The notes under the pieces: model-generated | What the model saw: only the letters and a program-made list of their open reading frames with translations | Database searches by the model: none | Told to the model about the DNA's origin: nothing | Made by a program: the position numbers and the translations under genes | Shown here: piece by piece, positions 6,795 through 13,248 of the stretch | Position numbering within the stretch: the first letter of the stretch is position 1 | Layout: the number at the start of each line of letters is the position of its first letter | NCBI GenBank assembly: GCA_021737245.1 | Contig: JAIPEI010000052.1 | Location: 1 to 13,248 of the forward strand | Direction: 5' to 3' | Origin: Deltaproteobacteria bacterium | Lineage (GTDB): Bacteria > Desulfobacterota > DSM-4660 > Desulfatiglandales > HGW-15 | Length of the DNA stretch: 13,248 nt

Positions 6795-7418
6795 ATGGAC
6801 TTCAGCCCAGAAGCATGGCTTCCATTCCTCCGGGGCCTGCCCAACGGCGTCATCTACCTGATGCTCGGATTGAGCGCCCTGGTGGAGAACCTGATTCCCC
6901 CCATCCCGGGCGACACCATCATCGCCATGGGAGCGTTCCTGGCGGGCACCGGGCGGATCACCTTCACCGGGGTCTACGTGTCGACCACGGTGGGCAGCCT
7001 GGCGGGCTTTCTCACGCTTTTCGCCGTGGGGACCTTCATCAGCCGGCGCTTTCTCCTGGAAAAGAACTACCGCTGGTTCAGCGCCCGGGACATCCTCCGG
7101 GCCGAGGATTGGTTTCGAAGATACGGCTATCTCCTCGTGCTCCTCAACCGGTTCCTGCCGGGAGCCCGGAGCGTCGTGTCCGTTGCAGGGGGAATCAGCA
7201 GGCTCAGGGTCCTTCCCGTCACCGCGCTCGCCTTCCTGAGCTGCGCGGCGTGGAACGGGATCTGGATTTTCATGGGGTACTCCCTGGGCACCCGATGGGA
7301 GCTCGTGGAAGAGGGTGTCTCCAGCATCATGACCCGTTACAACGCGGTAATGGCCATCCTCGGCGGCCTGTTCGTCCTGGCCCTGATCCTGTTTCGATTC
7401 CTGCGAAAGCGCCGCTGA
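6795..7418 (+). CDS. DedA-family (SNARE-associated/VTT domain) membrane protein
   Basis: The 207-residue integral membrane protein has the DedA family signatures: the acidic-Pro motif 'ENLIPPIPGD' (31-40) in a re-entrant region and 'RFLPGARSVVSVAGGISRL' (119-137) with the conserved Arg residues. Hydrophobic segments lie near 16-34, 41-55, 57-80, 110-118, 138-163 and 182-201, and the tail is basic. Members are inner-membrane transporters or scramblases; several recycle undecaprenyl phosphate or phosphatidylethanolamine and support membrane potential homeostasis. Which lipid this one handles is unknown. I start at ATG 6795 because the family alignment begins there. A GTG at 6744 would add 17 residues encoded by repeat sequence and has no suitably spaced ribosome binding site. 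It converges on the DUF362 gene 28 bp away. Confidence 0.85.
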   Translation: MDFSPEAWLPFLRGLPNGVIYLMLGLSALVENLIPPIPGDTIIAMGAFLAGTGRITFTGVYVSTTVGSLAGFLTLFAVGTFISRRFLLEKNYRWFSARDILRAEDWFRRYGYLLVLLNRFLPGARSVVSVAGGISRLRVLPVTALAFLSCAAWNGIWIFMGYSLGTRWELVEEGVSSIMTRYNAVMAILGGLFVLALILFRFLRKRR

Positions 7419-7446
7419 AAAACGTCCTCCCGGCGCCACCCCCCCC

Positions 7447-8754
7447 TCACACCTTGTAAAACGTCTCGTCGAACCCCGGCTTCCCCTTGTAGCGTTCGGC
7501 CAGGTTTCGCCGAAACGCCATGAGCCCGGACTCGTCCGCCTCGATCCCGCACGACCTCAGGGCGTCCGTGACATCGTCGAGGCCGGGAGGGCAGCCCTTC
7601 ACGAGCACGGTCTCACGGATGCCCGGAGCGTGCCGGTTCGCCTTGATCATGCAGTTGCCCACCAGAAGGGTCTTGTTCGCCTCCCCTGAAGGCCGGGCCG
7701 CCTTGCCCGTGAGGATTTCGATCTCGTTGAACGGCTCTCCCCGGTACGCCGCCATGATCAGGACCAGGATGGGGCTGTACAGCCCGGAACAGCCCGTGCA
7801 CAGGGTGGCATCGTACTTGGGAAGCCTGATCCCCTGAACGCCCAGGCGATCCCACGCCCGGGGGCCCGTGTCGTCGGCACGCCACGTGTTGTCCCACTTC
7901 AACGGCTTCCGCACGGAATCGATGTCATCCCCGGGGCGGAGCACAGGCTCCGGGTCTGTGGAACGTGCCCGCCTCCCGGCGCAGAGGCGCAGGTGGGGAA
8001 TCGCACCCGGATCGAAGCCGGCCGCCGCAGCGCCGACCAGATCGGCGGAGAGAGGATCGGTCGAGGCGATCAGCGCGTTCATCCTCACGGCCGTACCCGT
8101 GTAGAACGGGCCCTTTTCCAGGCCGTAGATGCCGTCGATCACCGTCAGGTCCGGAGTCAGCTTCTCCACGAACCGGGCGAGATATCCGTCCAGACCGCCG
8201 TCGGCGGCGTGGCACGCCTTGCGGGACTTCATGGACAGGCACCCCTTGAGGTTCTTCAATCCCAGGGAAACAACCGCCTGGTTGTGGGTCTTCAATACGG
8301 GCATGTTGATGAGCACGTCCGCCGAGAGGGCGGGTTCGGAGATTTCCAGGGTGTAGTCCCCGAAATCCTCCCGGCTGAAGGGCTCCCGGTGAAGGTCCAG
8401 GAGCCGGACCCCGTATCGCTTCGCGAGCTCGCCATACCCCAGCGCCTCAAACACCTCCGCCGTGGGCACACCGAAGTTCCTCCCGTAGACGGATCCCTCG
8501 CCGATGGTGATGGATTCGACCCCGTGCTCCTTGAGCAGGAGTACCATGTCGTGAACGAGGCGGGTCGTGGTAACGACGCCGTAGAGGGGTATGGGGAAGC
8601 TCTCGTCCAGGGCCACCAGGTTGGGCTTGATGAAAGTCCGATCGCCGGCGCCGAGCCCCTTGAGCCCGCCGCACTTCTCGACCAGGGCCCTCAGGGAGCC
8701 GGGAGACGACTCGTAACGGAGGATGCCCGCTGGTTGAATTTTCAAGTCCGTCAT
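7447..8754 (-). CDS. DUF362 domain protein with hydrogenase-like C-terminal cysteine motif
   Basis: 435 residues from ATG 8754 (445 from ATG 8784). The first ~260 residues are a DUF362 domain: 'FIKPNLV' near 41-47, 'ITIGEGS' near 82-88, 'MPVLKTHNQAVVSLGLKNLKG' near 151-171, and 'ASTDPLSADLVGAAAAGFDP' near 230-249. DUF362 proteins have no settled reaction and often carry a ferredoxin domain. Here that domain is replaced by a C-terminal part with 'CTGCSG' (C319, C322), 'LLVGNC' (C368) and 'VLVKGCPPG' (C388). This order resembles the four ligands of the proximal [4Fe-4S] cluster in hydrogenase small subunits. I prefer start 8754 because the longer form adds a basic stretch with no ribosome binding site; neither start has a strong one. 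It may be cotranscribed with the coiled-coil gene upstream. Confidence 0.82.
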   Translation of the reverse strand: MTDLKIQPAGILRYESSPGSLRALVEKCGGLKGLGAGDRTFIKPNLVALDESFPIPLYGVVTTTRLVHDMVLLLKEHGVESITIGEGSVYGRNFGVPTAEVFEALGYGELAKRYGVRLLDLHREPFSREDFGDYTLEISEPALSADVLINMPVLKTHNQAVVSLGLKNLKGCLSMKSRKACHAADGGLDGYLARFVEKLTPDLTVIDGIYGLEKGPFYTGTAVRMNALIASTDPLSADLVGAAAAGFDPGAIPHLRLCAGRRARSTDPEPVLRPGDDIDSVRKPLKWDNTWRADDTGPRAWDRLGVQGIRLPKYDATLCTGCSGLYSPILVLIMAAYRGEPFNEIEILTGKAARPSGEANKTLLVGNCMIKANRHAPGIRETVLVKGCPPGLDDVTDALRSCGIEADESGLMAFRRNLAERYKGKPGFDETFYKV

Positions 8755-8871
8755 CCTTTTCCGCGAGGAAAAAATCCGGGCCATGGGCCCGGCTCGGGTG
8801 AGTCTCGTTGAGGGGGATGCAAACCGCCGCCTGTGAGAAATGCGCGCCGTGGGCTCTCCGGCGGCACGCGG

Positions 8872-9093
8872 CTACCCCCCGTGTTGAAAGGAGCCGGAAT
8901 TCAGGATGCATCGATCCTGTTCCTTTTCCAACTCGTTGATCCGTCTCCGCATTTCTCTGAGCTCCACATCTTTCGCACGAAGCTCCGCGTCGTTCTTGCA
9001 GGGCCGGAACTCCATCTTGTTGTACTTCTTCTTCAGCCGCTTGATCTCCTTGCGAAGATCCTTGAGCTTCTTTTTCGTCTGCTTGTCGATCAT
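8872..9093 (-). CDS. Small charged coiled-coil protein, 73 aa
   Basis: I do not recognise a named family. The sequence is Lys/Arg/Glu-rich with heptad-like spacing, in two helices at about residues 3-27 and 36-61 joined by a short 'FRPCKND' link. It suggests a small coiled-coil hairpin. There is no signal peptide or membrane segment. Codon use, GC-rich in third positions, matches neighbouring genes and supports a real gene. No good ribosome binding site precedes the ATG at 9093 (upstream is GGGCCGCCGCT) and no alternative start is available. A promoter lies ~87 bp upstream. The DUF362 gene starts 117 bp further on in the same direction, so a shared transcript is possible. Confidence 0.55.
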   Translation of the reverse strand: MIDKQTKKKLKDLRKEIKRLKKKYNKMEFRPCKNDAELRAKDVELREMRRRINELEKEQDRCILNSGSFQHGG

Positions 9094-9179
9094 AGCGGCG
9101 GCCCGTGTGGTCCGGCGACTCGACAGGGAAGGTCACCCTCGAGGACGGAAAGGGAAGGATCGGTCAGTAACCTGTCGTT

Positions 9180-9208
9180 CCTATAAAACAAATCCCGCAA
9201 AATTGCAA
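9180..9208 (-). promoter_or_regulatory. Candidate sigma70 promoter for coiled-coil/DUF362 genes
   Basis: On the minus strand TTGCAA (9208-9203) and TATAGG (9185-9180) are spaced by exactly 17 bp; each matches 4 of 6 consensus bases, and the region is AT-rich. The predicted start near 9173 leaves a leader of about 80 nt before ATG 9093. The -35 hexamer directly abuts the terminator hairpin of the gene before it. Confidence 0.5.
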
Positions 9209-9227
9209 GGCTCCGGACAGCCGGGCC
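9209..9227 (-). terminator. Probable terminator after the J-domain gene
   Basis: The hairpin has arms GGC-CCGG (9209-9216 with one bulged T) and CCGG-GCC (9221-9227) and a 4-nt loop. On the minus strand it is followed by TTGCAATTTTG, a T-rich though interrupted tract. It lies 22 bp past the stop codon of the J-domain gene, where termination of the glnS unit would be expected. Confidence 0.5.
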
Positions 9228-9248
9228 TTCTCTTTTGCAGCCCTCGCT

Positions 9249-9620
9249 TTATTTTCGCTTTTCGGTGTCCGCCACGACCGACCGCACCGCCCGGCCCAGG
9301 GAGTACCAGATCGTCAGGAGGGTCCGTGTCCCGGCCTCGAACAGGAGCTCGGTTGTCCCACCCGGAGCCGGGTCCTCGGCCTTCGGGCCGGAAGACCCAC
9401 GCCCTCCTCCGCCCCCATCCCGCTCGAAATGCCGCTCCAGCGTCTCGTAGGCGACATTCAGCTGCTTGGACTTCTCCTCGGCCCTCCGCCTCAGCCCGGG
9501 ATCGCCGGCGAACCGGTCTGGATGCCACACGCGCACCAGCTCCCGGTAGGCCCGGCGGGCCTCCTCCATGGAAGCACCCTCCCCCAGCTCGAGGAGCTGC
9601 ATGCAGCGCCTGACGTCCAT
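9249..9620 (-). CDS. Short J-domain (DnaJ-like) protein, 123 aa
   Basis: The N-terminal ~65 residues form a J-domain with the invariant HPD at 33-35 in 'VWHPDRF', preceded by the helix 'MEEARRAYRELVR' and followed by 'KSKQLNVAYETLERHF'. J-domains stimulate the ATPase of an Hsp70 (DnaK) and recruit it to a client. There is no Gly/Phe or zinc-finger region, so this is a minimal class III J-protein. A Gly/Pro-rich linker (about 69-88) leads to a 35-residue C-terminal segment ending 'RSVVADTEKRK' that could bind a partner. The ATG is 4 nt past the glnS stop and its AAGGG ribosome binding site overlaps the end of glnS, so the two are probably translationally coupled. The client is unknown. Confidence 0.82.
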   Translation of the reverse strand: MDVRRCMQLLELGEGASMEEARRAYRELVRVWHPDRFAGDPGLRRRAEEKSKQLNVAYETLERHFERDGGGGGRGSSGPKAEDPAPGGTTELLFEAGTRTLLTIWYSLGRAVRSVVADTEKRK

Positions 9621-9624
9621 CAGA

Positions 9625-11328
9625 TCACCCTTTGCCGGCCTGGGCCTTTTCGATCCTGGCCCAGGAGTCGCGCAGGGGAACGGTGCGGTTGAACACCGGC
9701 CGGCCGGCCTCCGAGTCCCGGGTGTCCACGCAGAAGTAACCCAGCCGTTCGAACTGGTAACGGTCGCCCGGCGCCGCCTCCTTCAGGCTCGGCTCCACAG
9801 GGCAGGCGGACAGGGTCTCCAGGGAATCGGGGTTCAGGAGCGACTTGAAATCCTCTCCCTCAGGCACGTCCGCCGGGTTCGGCCGGTTGAAGAGCCGGTC
9901 GTACAACCGCACCTCGCTCTCGACGGCGTGCCGGGCGGATACCCAGTGGATCGTTCCCTTCACCTTTCTCCCGTCGGGCGCGTCCCCTCCCCGGGTCTCC
10001 GGGTCGTAGGTGCACCTCAGCTCCGTCACCTCCCCGGTCGTCTCGTCCTTGACCACCTCCCTGCACGTAATGAAGTAGGCATAACGGAGCCGGACCTCCC
10101 GGCCCGGTGCCAGCCGGAAGAACTTTCGGGGCGGGTCCTCCCTGAAGTCGTCCCGCTCGATGTAAATCTCCCGCGAGAACGGGACGGTTCTCGTGCCCAT
10201 GGAGGGATCCTCGGGATTGTTCACGGCCTCGAGCTCCTCCGTCCTGTCGTCGGGATAGTTCTCGATCACCACCTTGAGCGGCCTGAGCACCGCCATGACC
10301 CGGGGCGCAATGCGGTTGAGATCCTCCCGGACGCTGTACTCCAGCAGCGAGAGATCCACCGTGCTCTCCTTCTTGGCCACACCGATCCGCTCGCAGAACG
10401 ACCGGATGGAGGCGGGTGTGTAACCGCGCCTGCGCAGCCCGCTGATGGTGGGCATCCTCGGGTCGTCCCAGCCGCCCACGTATCCTCCCCGGACGAGCTC
10501 GAGGAGCTTCCGCTTGCTCATGACCGTGTAGCTCAGGTTCAACCGGGCAAACTCGATCTGACGGGGGTGAAACACGCCGAGTTGCTCGAGGAACCAGTCG
10601 TACAGGGGGCGATGGTCCTCGAACTCCAGGGTGCAGAGGGAGTGGGTGATCTCTTCCAGGGAGTCGGACAGGCCGTGGGCGAAGTCGTACATGGGATAGA
10701 CGCACCATGCGTCCCCGGTGCGGTGGTGCGGGGCGTGCATGATGCGGTAGATGACCGGGTCTCGCATGTTCAGGTTGGGGGAGGCCATGTCGATCTTCGC
10801 ACGGAGGACGTGCTCCCCTTCCTTGAACTCCCCCCTTCGCATACGTTCGAACAGATCAAGGTTCTCCTCGACGGACCGGTTGCGGAAGGGGCTCTCCCTG
10901 CCCGGCTCGGTGAGGGTGCCGCGGTGCTCGCGGATCTCCCCGGGGCTCAGGCTGTCCACGTAGGCCTTGCCGTCCCGGATGAACTGGACGGCATAGGCGT
11001 GGAGCGGCTCGAAGTAATCCGAGGCATAGAAGAGCCGGTCGTCCCAGTCGAACCCGAGCCACCGGACGTCCTCTTGGATGGAATCGACGTACTCCACCTC
11101 CTCCTTGGTCGGGTTCGTGTCGTCGAACCGGAGGTTGCAGAGTCCCCCGAACTCGCGGGCGAGCCCGAAGTTCAGGCAGATCGACTTGGCATGGCCGATG
11201 TGCAGGTAGCCGTTCGGTTCGGGCGGAAACCGGGTGTGAACGCGGCCTCCGTTCTTCCCGTTCCGCACGTCCTCGTCGATGATGCTCCGGATGAAGTGCT
11301 GTCCTGGGGCTTTACCGGGGTTGGCCAT
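9625..11328 (-). CDS. glnS: Glutaminyl-tRNA synthetase
   Basis: 567 residues, close to the ~550 of bacterial GlnRS. This class I enzyme shows 'PPEPNGYLHIGHAKS' with HIGH at 43-46, the 'MSKRK' signature at 270-274, and the GlnRS-typical 'EFEDHRPLYDW' at 235-245. The 'RFDDTNP' (67-73) and 'SMGTRTVPFSREIYIERDDF' regions of the anticodon-binding beta-barrels are also present. It charges tRNA-Gln directly in the cytoplasm, so this organism need not rely only on the GatCAB amidotransferase route. GlnS rather than GluRS is favoured by these motifs and by the two-barrel C-terminus. Start ATG 11328 follows AAGGAGAG by 9 nt. It lies 94 bp after the acyl-CoA synthetase gene, behind a strong hairpin. Confidence 0.96.
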   Translation of the reverse strand: MANPGKAPGQHFIRSIIDEDVRNGKNGGRVHTRFPPEPNGYLHIGHAKSICLNFGLAREFGGLCNLRFDDTNPTKEEVEYVDSIQEDVRWLGFDWDDRLFYASDYFEPLHAYAVQFIRDGKAYVDSLSPGEIREHRGTLTEPGRESPFRNRSVEENLDLFERMRRGEFKEGEHVLRAKIDMASPNLNMRDPVIYRIMHAPHHRTGDAWCVYPMYDFAHGLSDSLEEITHSLCTLEFEDHRPLYDWFLEQLGVFHPRQIEFARLNLSYTVMSKRKLLELVRGGYVGGWDDPRMPTISGLRRRGYTPASIRSFCERIGVAKKESTVDLSLLEYSVREDLNRIAPRVMAVLRPLKVVIENYPDDRTEELEAVNNPEDPSMGTRTVPFSREIYIERDDFREDPPRKFFRLAPGREVRLRYAYFITCREVVKDETTGEVTELRCTYDPETRGGDAPDGRKVKGTIHWVSARHAVESEVRLYDRLFNRPNPADVPEGEDFKSLLNPDSLETLSACPVEPSLKEAAPGDRYQFERLGYFCVDTRDSEAGRPVFNRTVPLRDSWARIEKAQAGKG

Positions 11329-11353
11329 GGATTTCCACTCTCCTTGGATAGCA

Positions 11354-11384
11354 ACGCCCCGCGCTTGGGTGCGGCGCGGGGCGT
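11354..11384 (-). terminator. Strong GC hairpin between acyl-CoA synthetase gene and glnS
   Basis: A perfect 11-bp stem ACGCCCCGCGC (11354-11364) / GCGCGGGGCGT (11374-11384) has a 9-nt loop; an alternative outer pairing GCAACGC/GCGTTGC also exists. No T run follows on the minus strand; AAGGAGAG of glnS comes only ~10 nt later. It could stop transcription from the synthetase gene, or fold in the glnS leader and affect ribosome access. A smaller CGGGG/CCCCG hairpin sits at about 11402-11416. Confidence 0.45.
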
Positions 11385-11422
11385 GCGTTGCGAAGACCGT
11401 CGGCGGGGCTCCCCGCGGGCCG

Positions 11423-13246
11423 TCATTGGGGATACATGCACTCGATCTCGTCGCAGTACTTTTCCTCGATCACCCGCCGCTTGCACTTGAGGGTCGGCGT
11501 GAGCTCGCCCGTCTGCTGCGTCCACTCGTCGGGAAGGAGGCAGAACTTCCGGATCTGCTCAGCCCGCGCGAAGGGACGCATATACTTGTCGATCACCTTT
11601 TCGAAGAGGTGCTGGACCTTCTCGTCCTTCACGAGCTCCTCGCGGCTCCGGTAGGATACGCCTACCTTGTCGGCCCACTTGGTGAGCTCCTCGAAGTTCG
11701 GCACGATGAGTGCGGACAGGAACTTCCTTCGATCCCCGATCACGCTCACCTGCTCGACGAACCTGGATCCCTTCAGGGCGTTCTCGAGGTTCTGCGGGGC
11801 GATGTTCTTGCCGCCCGCAGTGACGATGATCTCCTTCTTCCTCCCCGTGATCATCAGGCACTGGTCCTCGTCCACCCTGCCGAGGTCGCCCGTGCAGAAG
11901 AACCCGTCCTCGGTCAGGACCTCTCTGGTGGCCTCCTCGTTCTTGTAGTAGCCGAGCATGACCTGGGGTCCCCGAATCAGAATCTCCCCGTCGTCCGCGA
12001 TCTTGATCTCCGTGTCCTTCACCGGCGGCCCGACCGTTCCCGGCTTGATCATGCCCGGCCGATTCACGTTGGTGACGGGCGTGGTCTCGGTCAGGCCGAA
12101 GCCTTCCAGCACCGTGATCCCCATCCCGAGAAAGAACTCGGCGTCCGAGACGGACAGGGGTCCGCCGCCGGAGACGGCGAACTTCAGCCGGTCCATGCCC
12201 AGGGCCGCCTTGAGCTTGGAGAAGATGAGCTTGTCGGCCATCGCGTGCCTGCACTTGAACCAGCCCGCTCTCTCCTTGTCCTCGCACACGTACGACAGGT
12301 TGTCCCTGGCCACGCCGATGGCCCAGCCGAACAGGCCCCGCTTGACGGGAGAGGCCTCGCCCAGCTTGGACAGGATCCCCGCGTGGATCTTCTCGTAGAG
12401 CCTGGGCACGCTGACGATGATCGTCGGGCGGACCTCGGCCAGGTTCTCCTGGATCTTGGAGAAATCCTCGGCAAAGTAGACCGTGGCCCCGATGCCCACG
12501 GCGAGGTAGTAGCCGGCGGTCCGCTCCAGGGAGTGGGACAGGGGCAGGAAGGAGAGGTATATGTCCTCGTCGCCCAGGAGGTGGCTGAAATCGTCCAGGA
12601 TCTGGTGGACGTTGGAGACGAAGTTGCCGTGGCTGAGCATAACGCCCTTGGGCGGACCCGTGGTGCCCGAGGTGTAGATGATCGAGGCGAGATCCTGCGG
12701 GCGGATGGCCTTCAATCTGCGGTCGAACTCCTCCCGGTTGTCCTGCCTCCGGCCTTCCTCCAATGCCTCGGCAAAGCCGATGACGCCCTCGGGCTTCTCC
12801 GGCACCTCGTCCAGCACCACGACGGCGTCCAGCTCCGGAAGCCGGTCGCGCACCTTGACCACCTTCTCCATGTGCTCCTGTGTCCCCACGAAGCAGATGC
12901 GGGACCCGGAGTGCTCCAGAACGTACTGTGCCTCCTCCGAGGAGTTCGTTGCATAGATGGGCACGTTCACCGCCCCGATGGAGAGAATCGCCAGGTCGAC
13001 CACCCACCACTCCCAGCGGTTCTGGGAAAACAGGGCCACATTCCGGCCCGGCTCGATGCCCCTGGAGATCAGGAACGAGCCGATCGCCCGGACCATCTCG
13101 TCCATCCCGCTCCAGGAGATGTCCTGATAGCGGCCGTCCTTCTTGTAGCCCACGCAAGCCCGGTCGCCGTACCTGGCCACCTGCTTCTGGAAGACCGCAG
13201 CCATGGAGTTCTCTCGTACTACCTGCAAACCTCCACCTCCGATCAT
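11423..13246 (-). CDS. Long-chain acyl-CoA synthetase (AMP-forming)
   Basis: 607 residues, typical of long-chain fatty acid CoA ligases of the FadD15/ACSBG type. Motifs: 'WRY'-region equivalent 'QNRWEWWVVDLAILSIGAV', the phosphate loop 'IIYTSGTTGPPKG' (189-201), 'EGFGLTETTP' (381-390), 'CTGDLG' (451-456), 'ITGRKKEIIVTAGGKNI' (466-482), and the catalytic Lys in 'ELTPTLKCKRR' (K587). It activates fatty acids to acyl-CoA for beta-oxidation or lipid synthesis and is probably membrane-associated. The frame has an ATG at 13246, two bases from the window edge, so the true start may be there or outside; an internal ATG at 13204 is preceded by no strong ribosome binding site. Homologues keep an 'EN' just before this ATG, which favours the longer form. 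The gene is essentially complete. Confidence 0.92.
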   Translation of the reverse strand: MIGGGGLQVVRENSMAAVFQKQVARYGDRACVGYKKDGRYQDISWSGMDEMVRAIGSFLISRGIEPGRNVALFSQNRWEWWVVDLAILSIGAVNVPIYATNSSEEAQYVLEHSGSRICFVGTQEHMEKVVKVRDRLPELDAVVVLDEVPEKPEGVIGFAEALEEGRRQDNREEFDRRLKAIRPQDLASIIYTSGTTGPPKGVMLSHGNFVSNVHQILDDFSHLLGDEDIYLSFLPLSHSLERTAGYYLAVGIGATVYFAEDFSKIQENLAEVRPTIIVSVPRLYEKIHAGILSKLGEASPVKRGLFGWAIGVARDNLSYVCEDKERAGWFKCRHAMADKLIFSKLKAALGMDRLKFAVSGGGPLSVSDAEFFLGMGITVLEGFGLTETTPVTNVNRPGMIKPGTVGPPVKDTEIKIADDGEILIRGPQVMLGYYKNEEATREVLTEDGFFCTGDLGRVDEDQCLMITGRKKEIIVTAGGKNIAPQNLENALKGSRFVEQVSVIGDRRKFLSALIVPNFEELTKWADKVGVSYRSREELVKDEKVQHLFEKVIDKYMRPFARAEQIRKFCLLPDEWTQQTGELTPTLKCKRRVIEEKYCDEIECMYPQ

Positions 13247-13248
13247 TC

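Noticed and set aside
7409..7436. GCGCCG/CGGCGC inverted repeat between the dedA and DUF362 genes
   Set aside because: It has a 16-nt loop, lies partly inside the dedA coding end and has no T run; too weak to call a terminator.
9568..11490. 640-codon plus-strand open frame opposite glnS
   Set aside because: Same reason: glnS is unmistakable on the minus strand and the opposite frame has no recognisable domain.
1..13248. CRISPR array, prophage, transposase, defence island
   Set aside because: No regularly spaced repeats, integrase/transposase motifs or nuclease/ATPase gene sets were seen.

Overview
The window is GC-rich bacterial chromosome with no recognisable phage, insertion sequence, CRISPR or plasmid signal. 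Gene content points to an anaerobic deltaproteobacterium-type organism (Desulfobacterota, Syntrophobacter/Desulfo-like). The clues are an oxygen-sensitive indolepyruvate:ferredoxin oxidoreductase (iorA-iorB), two AMP-forming acyl-CoA ligases, a DUF362 protein, a YfgM-like TPR protein and a bacterial glnS. This placement is inferred from gene content, not from a database search.

Layout. (1) 1-1243: 3' end of an amidohydrolase (+), a convergent 60-residue unknown protein (-), then a small NifU/Nfu N-terminal-domain-like protein (+) behind a near-consensus sigma70 promoter. (2) 1300-5529: a three-gene minus-strand unit, acyl-CoA ligase - iorA - iorB, led by a TTGACA -35 element and a nested palindrome that looks like an operator. 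(3) 5659-6339: a membrane-anchored TPR protein (-). (4) 6340-6794: about 455 bp without a convincing gene, holding two direct copies of a roughly 45-bp repeat; the second copy ends one base before the start codon of a DedA-family membrane protein (+, 6795-7418). (5) 7447-9093: a DUF362 protein whose C-terminus carries a CxxC...GxC...GCPP cysteine pattern like a [NiFe]-hydrogenase small subunit, preceded by a small charged coiled-coil protein, both on the minus strand behind a plausible promoter at 9180-9208. (6) 9249-13246: a minus-strand block of long-chain acyl-CoA synthetase, glnS and a short J-domain protein, with the last two nearly touching.

How the genes may work together. IorAB interconverts aryl-pyruvates and aryl-acetyl-CoA with ferredoxin. 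The adjacent ligase could make the aryl-acetyl-CoA from free aryl-acetate at the cost of ATP, which would allow either aromatic amino acid breakdown or reductive salvage of aryl-acids into aromatic amino acids. The second ligase looks like a general long-chain fatty acid activator. The rest are housekeeping or membrane functions.

The points most worth a second look are the DUF362 protein with hydrogenase-like cysteine ligands, the paired intergenic repeat beside dedA, the Cys-to-His change in the first ferredoxin motif of IorA, and the palindromic control region in front of the ligase-ior operon. I did not find a clear undescribed defence or mobile system.
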